From positions 1,125,001-1,189,000 of the forward strand of contig JACCIC010000063.1 of the NCBI GenBank assembly GCA_018907035.1: 64,000 nucleotides of DNA, read 5' to 3'. The stretch is from Sycobia sp. Sy_11. Taxonomy: Eukaryota > Arthropoda > Insecta > Hymenoptera > Epichrysomallidae. A program made the translations under genes and the position numbers. Positions 12,101-24,459 of the stretch are shown here, piece by piece; the first letter of the stretch is position 1; every line of letters starts with the position of its first letter. The notes beneath the pieces were generated by a model that was given only the letters and a program-made list of their open reading frames with translations, ran no database searches and was not told the origin of the DNA.

Positions 12101-12910
12101 CGGAGGCTATGGGATCTGGAAGGAGGCATGCAAATGTGAAAATCTGCGGAGCGAGGCTTCGCGATATCGCCGAGGCCAATTACGTCGCGTAAACGAGCTG
12201 CGCTTTCACCCCCCTCTCCCGTTTGTTGCCCGGGTCCGGCGCGTCCGGGGCGCTGTACCGCCGTCCTAAGCGTGCGGAGGGGAGAGACGGAGAGAGGTGG
12301 GGGCGGATGCGACGAGGGCAACGACTAGCGCGCGAAACAAGAGAAGCAAGCTTCTCGAATGTCGCGGATCGAAATTGCTCGAGCGCGCGCGCGCGCGCAC
12401 GCACGAGCGGCGTATGCATTATAGCCATCAATTTCGAGGACGCCCTCCGGTGATTATGGCTCTGGTCTCGCCGGCGGGAGGAAAAGCCCCGAACTGTAGG
12501 GTGCGGCCGAAGCTTTTTCTCTCTGTCTCTCTCCCCCGCTGTATCCGATGATGATGCGCGCTCACCCCCTGAACCGGTGCGTTGACAAGTAGGTCAAACA
12601 AACAGGACGTTAGTAGAGCGCGTTTAGAACCCACCACAGCTCCCTATCCTCATCTACTCCGCTTGGTTTTTTCTCTACTCCGCCCCACCCCCCAACTCCA
12701 CGCTTTTTTTCGTTGTTTAATTTACGACGTGGAACAAAAGACCGCGGTAATGAACGTTCCGCTAATCAGGAGGGTTTCGAATATTTATGGAATGCAATTT
12801 GCTGCCGGGAGTAGAACCTACGCGGCCGTTCTCAAGGGGTCGGAGTGCGCGCGCGCCAGCGCCGCCGCTCTAAATTGTCGGCGGTATACGAAGATAGTTC
12901 ATTTTCATTA
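12100..12910. other. CpG-rich island with (GC)n tract
   Basis: GC-rich DNA with an alternating GC run at 12,383-12,398. Several overlapping frames on both strands carry no domain. Confidence 0.4.
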
Positions 12911-12959
12911 GCAAATTTACAGGATCAATTGAATTTCATGGCCATATGCGGGATGGGAG

Positions 12960-13592
12960 GGAGCGGGTTATTTTAGAAATGGAACTGATTAATCATTGAT
13001 TTGAGTCTCGTTTTAACCGTTGCCAAGGGAGAAAATAGAAAATTTATAGCTGGGCTGCTTCTTTTCCTTGCCGTGATAAATCTCTCACTGATCCACCTCG
13101 AAAGAAAAATACATTTGAGAGAAGAGAACATTTTTATCGCGTACGTCAAAACCTTATACTTGATTATTCTTCGTCTACATTTTCATTTTAATAAAACTAA
13201 TCAATTTTTGCTCACCACTCATGATCATATAAAATTATTCTTGTGAAAACAATATCGTTAACGCAGTATTTGACTTCAATTATAAGACTTTAACAAATAA
13301 AATATTTTGCAATTCATTAGACAATATAAGACAAATGTACATTAGTAATAGGTAAAACATGTACATTAAAAATAGGCAAAAGTAGAAGCAAATATTAAAT
13401 TTTTATCCGTGTCTTTCTATTTCCCTAAGTTTCTATCTCTTTTTAGGTTAAAATGGATTAAAATTCAGAGCACCATCTCTGATCCTCTACTATATAAGTA
13501 ATTAAATGCTTAATTAATCTTGCTCCAATTCCTCTCGGGCCACCAACGGCAATCTTCTAAATATTTGAGATCTTTTCTACCTCTCTAAAAGC

Positions 13593-13629
<37 letters not shown>

Positions 13630-16130
13630 AGAGAAGAAAAGGAGATGTGAGCTTTGACCAACTATAATCTATAATCTGCTCAGTATTCTGGTAATACGAT
13701 GCTGTGCAATTGAAAATAAAGGAATTTGCAAGTCAATCAGTAAAATTAAAGCAAAGAAAAGATAACAATCGTACATCTATTGTTAAAATATTCGCAGTTC
13801 TTTGTATCCCATAATGGACACACTAATTTACTTTTTAGATATATTTATTTCATTTTTTATTTAAGAATTATGGTAACTGTTAAAAAATATTTCTAAAATT
13901 CAGATGAGCTTTGCACTGATTTAGCGTTATAGTATTCATTGAGGTCGGTAACAGAATTAGAAATTGAACAAATACATTTTTCTCTTATGTTGATCTATCT
14001 TCTCTAAATCAAGAGGACAAAATATTTTCAAAAAATATTAATTTAAGAGGTATGCTACTCTATATTTAAAATTATAGACTGAATATTAGATTTTCACCAA
14101 AAAATTAACATATCCAAATTAGGAAATAATATATGAATTATATAAGTATGCAACAATATTTGTTGCAATATTAAAATTATACAAATCCATATAACGAGTT
14201 TTGAGCATTTTCTCAGAGCTATCTTGATTTTTCATGCTCGAGAGCCTTTAGCAGATTATAATAATATATGAGATAGTAAATAAAATTTTAAAAAAAATTG
14301 TAAAACTATAAAAAAAATCATGTAATCAAATTTCATTAAGTTAAGTGTAATAAACAAAACAGGTATTCAAATTTTCGACGGATTAGCGAGGCGGCAATAT
14401 ACAGAGTAAACTGTACATTAACTCGCTGGTAAAGAACGCGGAATTTTCTTGTATATGAAACTTCATTACATAATTTTCATAACACTCTCTTCAACAATAC
14501 CGTAGAAGTTTATATCAATTATATGATTACAACGCCCAAGAAAAAAGTTTTTTTGAAAGTGAATAGATTATCAATTATGCTATGTATGTTACTTTCTTAT
14601 TTTTTGGATAATATTTATAATAACATTATGCTACTCTTCCGATTACTCTGCAATGATCTTATATGATATTAGTTTCCCCTTCAAGATATTTACTTATATT
14701 TAACAATACAGGGATAATATTTTTGAAGTACAAAATATAATGAGAAAAAGTAGTCGTAAAAAAAGTATTCTTTTTTAAAAAAGTATGGTACGTTTGAAAT
14801 TTGGTGGAATAGAAAGCTTTCGGTAGCACAGAAAAATTTTCACATCGAGACGACCCTTCAAATTATTCCTCACAATAAACAAATACGTGTACGCCGGTTT
14901 AAGCCCGGCATTTATTATTATTCCGTAATTGCGTAGGTGTACGCGTGCGCGCCCTCGCGCACCAACGCTTTCTAATTAGCGTAATTAACTCCCGCAGTCC
15001 CTCCCCCCACCCGCCGCGAAAGCGCTGATGATACCCGCCGCGAACTTCAGCAGCCGTGCACCGGAAAATTCCTACAAATGGAATATATACGAAATATACG
15101 TTACCCCAATGTAAGACCAAAGAGGGCGGAGAACCGCCCGGAAACGAGGGGTGGGCGTGCAAGCGAAATCAAAGACACGTATATAAACGAAAAGGATGTA
15201 CAAAGGAAAGAAAAATGACGCCGCGGCGAGTTTGGTCGATTATCGACGAAGTGTCAGGCAAAACAAAACAAGCTAAAAAATAAAGTTGACAGGATCGAGA
15301 CTGAAAATAGATAAATAGAAGGAAAGCAAGAAAATAGATAGATGGACAGAGACAAGGTGGGATGTTTCGTGTTTATTTTAATCGATCATTTAGATTTTTA
15401 ATTCGGTAAAGTTAATATGTCATTGAAGAAAAATTTTCAAATCGAAAAATGAGATACTAATGTGCCGTGCCCGAAAAGTCATCTACCAAAATTCAAATTA
15501 GCAATTAATGCAAGTCAACGAATGATTACATGTCTGCATTAAAAAGATATTGCAGAATCGGAATCAGTCGTTTTCTAGCATATATAATAATATAATTAAA
15601 TGAATGTAATATAGTATACACCATTTGAAATGAATGGATCTCACTTTATCAAAAGTTTACCAAACTTTACTTAAATTAAATTAAAAAATTAATTACTTGC
15701 ATAATAATAACTTTTCTCCAGTATTTTATTATACAATTAAAAAAGAAATATTACATTACGGAAGTAAATTCGTTTTGTATAAGCAAGAATAAAGTTCCAG
15801 TCGTTTACACTGCATATTTTCAAATTATAACTCTTTTGTTATTTACGTATGCAAAACAGAATTTAAAAAAATTTCATGAAAAGTAGAAATTTTGACATTT
15901 CAAAAATAGGTAAATATCACTTTTTCGTCTAACTCTAGACTATTATCATTCATAATAATGTTTTATTTTATAATAAAATTATAGTAAACTATAAATTATA
16001 GTAAAATTTATTTGAACAAAGTTTTATTATTCACTTAAAATACTAAAAGAGAAACAATCAGAAAAACTTATACTTATATTAACTGATGCGTCAGCTCAAA
16101 ATCAAAATCTAACATTTCCTCGCGAAACAA
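12960..16130. other. Long AT-rich stretch, no gene recognised
   Basis: Contains a (GA)n tract at 13,594-13,626 and a GC-richer patch at 14,890-15,250. Otherwise dense stops in all frames. Confidence 0.5.
13594..13626. repeat. (GA)n microsatellite
   Basis: About 16 GA units in AT-rich DNA. Confidence 0.95.
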
Positions 16131-16199
16131 GATAACGAACGACACGCCGTTCAAGCCCTCTCCAACAACTCGTTATCAACAGCTATGTCACTGAATTAC

Positions 16200-16830
16200 A
16201 ATCAGCGCGCTCTATCCGGATTGGCGTAACAGCAAGTGTGCTCCGCACGCGAAGAAAAAGGAGACAGTATCAGTTTCTCGTGAAGTACATATGCTCGTAT
16301 ATCGAGATACGCTGAGCTGCAGCGACAGCAGAAGCCAAATTACCGACATGCGCTCATTTTAGTTTAGTTCGCCCCCAGGGGTGCGGAGGACTCGTCGCAC
16401 CGACGTCGTGCGCCGTCTCCTTTTTTGCCCCGGCGTGCGCACGCTGCTCCTTATCTCGACCCGCGTTTCCCGCGCATTAACGAGGGGTGCGGAGGAAGGG
16501 GGCGGATAAGGATACATCACCGTTTCGTCTTCGTTATACGCGCGGCGCGCGCGTGTCGGCCCCGGGGCGTTTGCGCGTGTACGCAAAAGTCGGATAATAC
16601 GGTGGGATAAAGTCGGACTCCTCGAGCTGGGGAAGGGGGGGGGGAGGAACATTTTCCCGAGATACGGAGAACCGAAATTCTAATTAGAGCGCAGTTTTCC
16701 CCCGTTGCTCTCTCGTTGTGGGTTTGAAAAGGCGGCGGGGACGCAGGTAGACGGAAGGTGGAAATTTTCCTCCACGGTCCCTTGTTTCGTCGAATAAATT
16801 CGCCGGAGAGAAGAATTAAACTTCGAAAAG
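16200..16830. other. CpG-rich island
   Basis: GC-rich with alternating CG patches near 16,540 and a long G run at about 16,635. No gene recognised. The overlapping frames look like composition artefacts. Confidence 0.4.
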
Positions 16831-17349
16831 TGGCGGGAAAGCAGCCGAATGATGATATTTTAGTATTTAGACTGAAAATCGGCTCAGCAGAGCGTAAATT
16901 TAATGCCTCTGCAAAAGTAATTTCGTAATTAAGTAATTTGAACGTGAAATTAAACATTTGGACGATACGTCCATATTTACCGATATCCAATTAATTTGTG
17001 TGAATTACGTAGATATAATTAGCGGAGGTATAAAGCTTGGAAATGAACTTGAGCAATTTTTATCGAATCGTAGAAGTGAAAACTTACAAGTCAAATGAAG
17101 CGCGAAATTTCACTTTTCGGGCTTGGCAAAAATCAAGGTTGTTCCAAAATTAACGCGTGGCCTCGATTGGCCCGTTAAATCAGTTAGATTTGTTATTTGC
17201 AGAATTCAGGTCAGCGAGCACCTGCGATATACTCGGAAATTTTTCTCCAAGTGACGCCGAACGTGACTTTGGCCGACATCGACTACTCGGGTGGTCGAGT
17301 TCCTGTTGTGGCGGACGTATTCTTTACTATTATGTATGCATGTATATAC

Positions 17350-17351
<2 letters not shown>

Positions 17352-17383
<32 letters not shown>

Positions 17384-17399
17384 GTCTCACTTTTTTGCT

Positions 17400-17446
<47 letters not shown>
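17352..17446. repeat. Compound (TA)n / (CT)n microsatellite
   Basis: TA repeat at 17,352-17,381, a 22-nt spacer, then CT repeat at 17,404-17,446. Several false Leu-Ser frames cross it. Confidence 0.95.
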
Positions 17447-17452
<6 letters not shown>

Positions 17453-17789
17453 TGCTCGACCTCGACATCCAGGCTTTTCCAATATGCGTTTACTTTTATT
17501 TGCTCTCGCGCTGCGCGTTTGCTTATATATATTCTTATTTTGATTTTCTCCTTTTACGACTATTGGACGAAAAAGCGTTGCCCGCAGTGTAGAGATGCGC
17601 GTAGAAAATGGGCAGGCTCCGAGCAGATGCCAGGCGAAAAAGAGGATTTTTCTTTGCACTCACACCTATCTGTATATATCTATATATGAATGTATAGAGT
17701 AATTTATTCGGGAAAAAAACAAGCAGCTTGTTTACGCGCTCTTTGATTTTCTACCTGGTCGTCGATGCAGGCGGCTTTGTTTACCGTGG

Positions 17790-17791
<2 letters not shown>

Positions 17792-17837
<46 letters not shown>
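17792..17837. repeat. (GA)n microsatellite
   Basis: About 23 GA units. Confidence 0.96.
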
Positions 17838-17842
<5 letters not shown>

Positions 17843-18178
17843 GTAAACGTGTCCAGAACACACCTCCTCCACCCTCACTCCGCTCCTCATCCCTCTGTAT
17901 ATAATCCGTTTCGTTGGAAACGCGCAAGAAAATATTTTCCATATCGCGGATAAAGCCCGTTAATGGTACATACGGATCCGCGGAGACATATATACTGATG
18001 CATTTGCATGCAGAGAGTGTAAATAAACGCATTTTTCCTCTTTAAAATATAAATCACATTTGCTTTGCAAATATTCTTCGGTAGCGCGGGGCATAACTCT
18101 TATCCGGAGTGTTCGCCCAAGGTTTCCTACACGAGATCCAATAAACTTGGCAAAATCCCCGCTACACTCCTCTTCTTG

Positions 18179-18215
<37 letters not shown>

Positions 18216-18224
18216 CATATATAT
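18179..18224. repeat. Compound (CT)n(TA)n microsatellite
   Basis: CT units pass directly into TA units with one CA interruption. Confidence 0.95.
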
Positions 18225-18229
18225 CTGGA

Positions 18230-19780
18230 CCTTTTCCTTATCCGTTTTATTTACAACGTATATATAAATATGAGTTTTATACATTGTCCGAGTGATAAAT
18301 ATAAACTGCGGCTCCAATTCACAAGTCGGCCCAGCGTCGTTTCCCTTTCTTCAACGGCATCGCACTGCCGCGAGAATTATAAGTCGACACAGGGCGCAGT
18401 AACCCCCGGCAATTCATCTCCGGCCGCCCGCGAATTCATCCCCTCCGTGTCGCGTCTGAGCCGCAACGCGCACCTCGCCCGACTTTTTTCCTTTTAGCAC
18501 GTATGACCCGGGCGCGTTGGGAAGTCTCGCCTCCCCCTCGCTACACTCACCACCTCGACCGATTTATTTTGTATGCACGCGGGCTATGCAGGTACTCCTG
18601 CTTTCTCCACGTCGGATTAGTCGTCCCGGCTCGCTGTGCTCTCGCCTCCCTCGACGCTGATACGACGCCCTCTTCGCAAACTTCGCTCGTCGTTGAAATT
18701 TACGATTATATTTCGCGTGATTTACATCGTGAGGTGTCGCACTCGCGGAGCGAGTGGTGCGTGGGGTAAAAATGAAAGCGCGGGACGTAAGCCTATCTGT
18801 GCATCTATATATGTTAGGGACTGAAAAGCCGATTAGGAGAGGGAGGGTTGAGGGTTTTTTGGAGAAAATTCAAAAAGTTCTTTTTGTTTCGAGTCTTACA
18901 CTACTTAGTTTGATTAAAGGTCGAAATTTATCGTTGCTCCGGAATCGGGAACAGCCTTGCGTGCGGAGTGATTGCTTTAAATCGAGATGGAAGGAAATCC
19001 AGAGATCTAATTTTTCAACCGTACAAACAGCAGCTATTTTTTATTGTTTGTTCTAATATACGGTCGAAGTTTACGCGAAGAGGCATATCAATTTTTCTTT
19101 TTTTTATTTTAACTAAATATATTCATATAATCATAAGCTTGATATCGAGATGAATACCAACGAAACAGTATGAATCATTGAGCACAAGCATATATCAAAT
19201 TAAATTGTTTATAGATCAGTAGTTTATAAAAAATATCAACTATTTAGTTTTATAAGGGGTCTAATAAAAATATAATAAGCTATTTATTTTAATAGAATGA
19301 ATAATACTTACTATTAAATTTTAAATATTTTGAAGTTTAAGTATGGGAAGATAAATCAAAGATTCCATAATTTGTCAAATTCAGAAGTAACTTTTTATAC
19401 ATTAAAACTTTTTATTATATTCATTATTATTATTATTTAATTAGCAATGATCCATGGAAAGATAACGAAAGCATTAAAAAATATTTTATAGCAGTTTTTA
19501 GTAATGTACTAAAATGGGATAAAAAATGTCCAAAGAGTAATTTGAATATAAAAGTTTTGAATGTAAAATTTAAATACAACTGAAAATAAGAGATTAAATA
19601 AGGATAAAGACTACATACAAATGTATTTAAGATCAGAAAATGCAAAACAAATCTTGGTAAATGCGCAGGTAGGTGTGCATTATTGCTATATATATCCGCC
19701 ATGAATTCAATCCCGCATAAAAATCGGATCTCCGCTAATCGAAAATGTACATCATCAGACTCGGATTTCCTACTCCGCAA
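18230..19780. other. GC-rich then AT-rich DNA, no gene recognised
   Basis: GC-rich at 18,300-18,800 and AT-rich after 19,060. A hydrophobic minus-strand frame (19,433-19,780) is AT-driven and unrecognised. Confidence 0.45.
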
Positions 19781-19782
19781 TT

Positions 19783-19848
<66 letters not shown>

Positions 19849-19852
19849 TCTC
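19783..19852. repeat. (CT)n microsatellite
   Basis: About 35 units with one GT and one CC interruption. Confidence 0.96.
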
Positions 19853-21131
19853 CCCATCCCGGTAATAAGACGTAAAATCAAACTGGCAAATCCACTTTTA
19901 CTGCTCGTCGCTTTATGGGATTCAGAGGACAATATTATTTGCATCGATGCAACATCCGACACTATAGAATTAAAAGAAGTGTATTCTAAATTCAGACGAA
20001 TCATACGCATTATCGTGTACTGGTAATAAGCTACGTTATAAATTAAAATATTATATTTACATAATGGCAAAAAGTTCATTTCACTGAATTATCAGTTGTA
20101 TTATATAAATCTAGTAAATATTTCGTCGTCGCTCATCAGTTCGTAAAAAAATTCTGTTAGCTGCAATTGGTATACGTATATATTAGAATACAGAATGAAC
20201 ATTCTTTACATCGTTATATCCAATAACCGAAAAACATTTTCCTGGGCTTGTTTATGCAAACGCCCGCGAAGTAATCCGGGTACGAGGCGCTCGTGCGCGC
20301 GCGCGCGCGCCTTCTCAACGCCGGGGATATAGGCAGACGCTTTATTGCCCGGCTCACGGGAAGCCGCCTTCGCCTGCCCCGGGACTTTCTCATTTACGAT
20401 ACGCGTATAAAAGGGAAAAAGTCCCGCGGCTGCGCTCGTAAATAAACTTTATTGAAATAAATAAGCACTCGACGCGCGCGCACGGGGTCGAGGCAGCGGC
20501 GCGACCTTTATTAAGATTAAACGTCGAGCCGACGGGGCTCGTGTAATGCGTACTACAGGCCGCGGGCGAACATATTGAAGACGGACAATTTTCCAAATCC
20601 GCACTCTCGGTTTTTCGTAGGTAAGTTGTACCGTATATAGGTGTGTATATATCTATATACGCGCGCGCGCGCGTGTGTGTGCAATTCTTTGTGTAAGGAT
20701 GCTGCTGCACAGTTAAAACACATCCAGCAGCTTAACGTAAACGATACGTTTGATCGAACGCGCCCAATCAGTTGCGCGATATTTGTCCGTGGGGTTTGCA
20801 GAAAGCTCATTTTAAAACAAGAAAATTCGCTGCTCTATAACTGCGCTACATGCGCTTCGTTACTCATCATTCCCGAATAACCATCCAGCTTTATAAGTTG
20901 CTCTACCGATAACACAAAGGAAACACAAATGGGATAAATTCTGCACCTCCTTACCCATCCCCGTGTCCTTCCAGTTGCCATTCCCTCGGGAGAGCCATAG
21001 AAGAGGAGAGAACCCTAAGCCGCCCTCCCTTTAATATTTTCTTGCCTCGATTTTCCTTCTCGTTGCAGCCCAACGCCGCGCCATCGCCACGAAAGAATTT
21101 ATACCCCGCACGTATCGGAACGGCAGAGTTC

Positions 21132-21134
<3 letters not shown>

Positions 21135-21174
<40 letters not shown>
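21135..21174. repeat. (CT)n microsatellite
   Basis: About 20 CT units. Confidence 0.95.
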
Positions 21175-21179
<5 letters not shown>

Positions 21180-21228
21180 AACAACCCCGGATTAGACGAG
21201 ACGCTGATCGAGAGCATTCGTATATGTA

Positions 21229-21303
21229 CACACACGCGCGCGCGCGCGTATGTATAAACATATATATGTGTGTGTATAAACATACATATATACATACATA
21301 TAT
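21229..21303. repeat. Compound (CA)(CG)(TA)(CATA) simple repeat
   Basis: ACACAC passes to a CG run, then TATGTA/CATACATA units, all alternating purine-pyrimidine. Confidence 0.9.
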
Positions 21304-21484
21304 AGGAAATGCGATCGACTTAAACGGCGCATGGGCGAGGGGGGTTCAGCTCCGGCCGCAGAGAGGCGCAAGAGGAAATTCAGGGCGAAAGGACGTTTTT
21401 CACGGGATAGCGCACAATGGACCGGTCACGAGTTGAAATATGAGGGGGGTGGCTAGGTTTTTCCTCAGGGCCGATGGTTTCTAT

Positions 21485-22701
21485 AGTGTCACAGAACCGC
21501 TACGCGAATGGATCTAGAGTCGAGATATCGGAAAATTTGGCTCCTTCTTGGCTCGTGCTTATATACGTTAATAATGGCACGTCCGGCGCCTTTATTTTAT
21601 TGATAGCCTCGCAAACGCATCGATTATCGTTGCTTTAATAGTGCAAGATCATTAGAAGGTAGTTGAACTAATCGCCAGTAACAAATAAGTATTAATAATA
21701 TAAATGTTCGTCTTAATTAAAGAACGACGTTTAATATTCAACAATTCAATTAAAACATTATCAATACCTAACGTTTTATTTTATTTATCGAATAGAAAAA
21801 TCTGCAACAAAATAACGTAATGAATGTAATTAAACTAATTTACTTTTGTCTCTTTTGTCATGTCAGGTTAGTTAAATTCAATGTTAACTTTATCCTCTAA
21901 AAACTAAATAGGCTATTAATTATTGTAAAAAAAAATTGATCAAATCAAAATCAATTTTCTGAACCCTGAATTCACAGAGCACTTCGTTCAAATTTACGAT
22001 GATTCGTATGTATTCATTCTTTTATTTTTTGATGCGACGTAATTTATTTTTATTTCGATAAATATATACCTGGGCTGTTTAGTTAATAAATAAACGGACT
22101 GTATATTGGATTTTTATTTTCGAGTATATCCGATAATATAAGAGATTGGCACGGATCCCAAAAATCTCAATAAATCAAAACCGTAAACTCGCAAAATTGG
22201 AAGCTCGAAAGTATCCCAATTGGACGGACACAAAGTAGAATCGCGCATCCCCGATGAGATGTGAACAATCCAGAAACTCGAAGTATCCACAGAATCCGGA
22301 AATTAAAGTTTCTTATCCTGCACGAAGCCGGGACAAATCACTCGAATTCTACGAGCACGTGGATTTTTTTCAGGATAAATTATTCTCAGAGACAAGCAAT
22401 CGAATTTGTTGAATACGGTTGCCAGTGCAACGTTTAAATCTCTATCGATGTAATAATAGAATCTTAAACGAAATTTCGTATAAAATTTGACATGCTTTCC
22501 AAGCCCAAGAGCAAATTCAAGACTGATGCATTTATAATGTGCATCTAGTCGATAATTTAAGCAACATCTTTTCCAAAACCTGTCCTCGATTTTACTGCAG
22601 TGATTAAACAGTGACTTATGATAATGGCCATAATACGTTTTACGATTAATGTTAAAAACAGCACCAACGCTTCAATTTCATATTATGTTATTCTGTTTCA
22701 G
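21485..22701. other. AT-rich DNA upstream of the first visible Ig exon
   Basis: Presumed intron of the nephrin-family gene, because the exon at 22,702 opens with a phase-1 acceptor and not with a start codon. No other exon is visible in it. Confidence 0.5.
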
Positions 22702-22845
22702 GAGCTCCGCCTCAGTCGTTCAGAGTCCGGCCGACCAACACCTCGGTGCTGGAGGGCGGCGAGGTCACCATGCAGTGCGAGATCGATCATCGGGTCGGCA
22801 TCGTGCAGTGGGTCAAAGACGGCTTTGCATACGTCTCGCAGTCGA
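22702..22845 (+). CDS. Nephrin/Sns/Hbs-type receptor, Ig domain 1, first half (internal exon)
   Basis: This internal exon encodes 48 codons' worth of an immunoglobulin domain. After the acceptor (ttctgtttcag) the frame reads APPQSFRVRPTNTSVLEGG, then EVTMQC and IVQWVKDGF, ending at donor A|GTGAGT. The first Ig cysteine (MQC), the core tryptophan (QWVKDG) and an N-linked glycosylation site (NTS) are visible. The 'F+xxPxxxxVLEGGEVxMxC...VQWxKDGFA' pattern is that of the N-terminal Ig domain of nephrin, Sticks-and-stones and Hibris. These are transmembrane adhesion receptors that pair in trans with Kirre/Rst in myoblast fusion, nephrocyte slit diaphragms and eye patterning. The exon is phase 1 at both ends and joins in frame to the next exon. 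Whether the gene is the sns or hbs orthologue cannot be settled from one domain, so no symbol is given. The leader exon was not found upstream. Confidence 0.9.
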
Positions 22846-23100
22846 GTGAGTATGCAGTTGCGGGTTCACCGCCACCCCGCCCCTCCCCTGCTGGCACACC
22901 TAACTCTTTCGCTTCTCTATGCATACAGCCTTACACGATCCTTCGAAGAAGAAAAAAACCAACTCGAATCGGCACTGTTCAACTAATACTAAATTCTTAC
23001 TTGTATGGAATTATTTATTTCTTGAACGGATCGTTTCTTATATAAGATGAATAGCAGTGTTCTATTTATATACAGACGAAGCATACAAAGATCGCTTGCA

Positions 23101-23101
23101 G

Positions 23102-23161
<60 letters not shown>

Positions 23162-23186
23162 ATGTATGTATGTATGTATGTATGTA
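23101..23186. repeat. (TA)n followed by (TATG)n
   Basis: TA repeat at 23,101-23,159, then about six TATG units, all within the 497-nt intron between the two Ig exons. Confidence 0.95.
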
Positions 23187-23342
23187 TAAAGTTGTTACCA
23201 CGGCGTACTTATCCTTGATTTATTATTCATACGAGTTATAATTGTTCTGTGACAGAATGATCTGATTCCAGAACCTTTTTATCTTCCACAAACCCAAAAA
23301 TCAATCGCTCGTGCCTCGTGCTAAGATAAGAAAACTTTATAG

Positions 23343-23516
23343 ATGGAGACATCGTCGGTCATCCAAGGTGGCGAATCGTGGGCGAACAATCCGTGGGCAT
23401 CTATAACCTGCATATCAGTAATGCGTCTCTGAGCGACGACGGGCAGTATCAGTGTCAAGTCGGGCCCAATGGGAGGATCAGGCCGATTCGCACCAATGCC
23501 AGGCTCACCGTTCTAT
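23343..23516 (+). CDS. Nephrin/Sns/Hbs-type receptor, Ig domain 1, second half (internal exon)
   Basis: This exon completes the Ig domain. With the A carried over from the previous exon the frame reads NGDIVGHPRW, then VGIYNLHISNASLSDDGQY, QCQVGP and ARLTVL, ending at donor T|GTATGT. The 'GIYNLxISNAS..DDxxYQCQVGP' block with the second Ig cysteine is highly typical of nephrin/Sns/Hbs domain 1 and separates it from Kirre/Rst, which usually has a 'GDYSLDI' type strand. A second N-glycosylation site (NAS) is present. Length is 174 nt, phase 1 to phase 1, so the pair of exons forms an exon-bounded domain as in other Ig receptors. The acceptor (aagaaaactttatag) has a poor pyrimidine tract. The following intron starts 16 nt before a (GT/GC)n tract. 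No second-Ig exon was found downstream in the window. The intron between this exon and the previous one is 497 nt. Confidence 0.9.
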
Positions 23517-23532
23517 GTATGTATTGTATATT

Positions 23533-23546
23533 TCTAGTGTGTGCGT

Positions 23547-23593
<47 letters not shown>

Positions 23594-23598
23594 TGTAT
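23533..23598. repeat. (GT)n-(GC)n-(GT)n tract just inside an intron
   Basis: Alternating purine-pyrimidine sequence starting 17 nt from the exon boundary of the Ig exon, prone to left-handed DNA. Confidence 0.93.
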
Positions 23599-23652
23599 TA
23601 AAAATTCTTATACATAGCCCTTCTTTAAAATGGTTATAATGTCAATAAATTG

Positions 23653-23655
<3 letters not shown>

Positions 23656-23693
<38 letters not shown>
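23656..23693. repeat. (TA)n microsatellite
   Basis: Pure TA repeat, second of a cluster of four. Confidence 0.95.
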
Positions 23694-23698
<5 letters not shown>

Positions 23699-24058
23699 AA
23701 AATATATTTTGTATTAAAAATCAGTACGTGCTTCCACTGACGAACCAGTAACAAATCAAGTAGCATTCGATAGTATTCTGAATTTTTGTCATTGATATTA
23801 TTCGCACACGTATTTATAAGAAAATAATGACATATACGAGGCATCTGAAAATTGAGTATATGGATACAGATTAAAAATTTGTCATCTTATGGAGTCGATC
23901 ATCTAACGATTTAAATGGCTTTAACGTGCAGAATATCGAAGCAGAATTATTTACCATTGAAACATCGCACACCGAAAATCGCTCAAAATTATTCGTGCCT
24001 ACTCTCGTCGTGTATTAATGAACTTCCGGGAGCAGAGCTATTATTTGAGCGTACAATG

Positions 24059-24059
<1 letters not shown>

Positions 24060-24103
<44 letters not shown>
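24060..24103. repeat. (TA)n microsatellite
   Basis: Pure TA repeat of about 22 units. Confidence 0.95.
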
Positions 24104-24104
<1 letters not shown>

Positions 24105-24398
24105 CGTACACGGGTGAAAGTTAATCGGTTCAAAGACGCGGATATTGATGAAGCTGTTCAGCACAGCACCTCTCGGCCGCCCATCCGTCGTTCATTAACC
24201 TAGATCTCTAATTGTTGCCCGTTCGCTCGATCGCCAAATCGCTCACGCGAGCAAATAAATTACTTGCCTATTTATTCTAATGAAACTGAAGTGCCACCCC
24301 CACTGGGATAGCGGGTCTACGAATCCGAGAATATAATGATAAAATACCGCCAGCTGTACGATTTAGCTTGTTGTGTAGTGCGCGAAAAAAGCTTCAGA

Positions 24399-24400
<2 letters not shown>

Positions 24401-24452
<52 letters not shown>
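24401..24452. repeat. (TA)n microsatellite
   Basis: Pure TA repeat of about 26 units. Confidence 0.95.
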
Positions 24453-24457
<5 letters not shown>

Positions 24458-24459
24458 TA

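Larger units (their letters stand above)
20250..21480. other. GC-rich island with alternating CG tracts
   Basis: Includes (CG)n runs near 20,295-20,310 and 20,660-20,675, the latter merging into GTGTGT, and a (CT)n tract at 21,135-21,174. No coding exon found. Confidence 0.45.

Noticed and set aside
17468..17540. Leader-like MRLLLFALALRV, considered as signal exon of the receptor
   Set aside because: No usable phase-1 donor follows and the frame stops after 19 residues.
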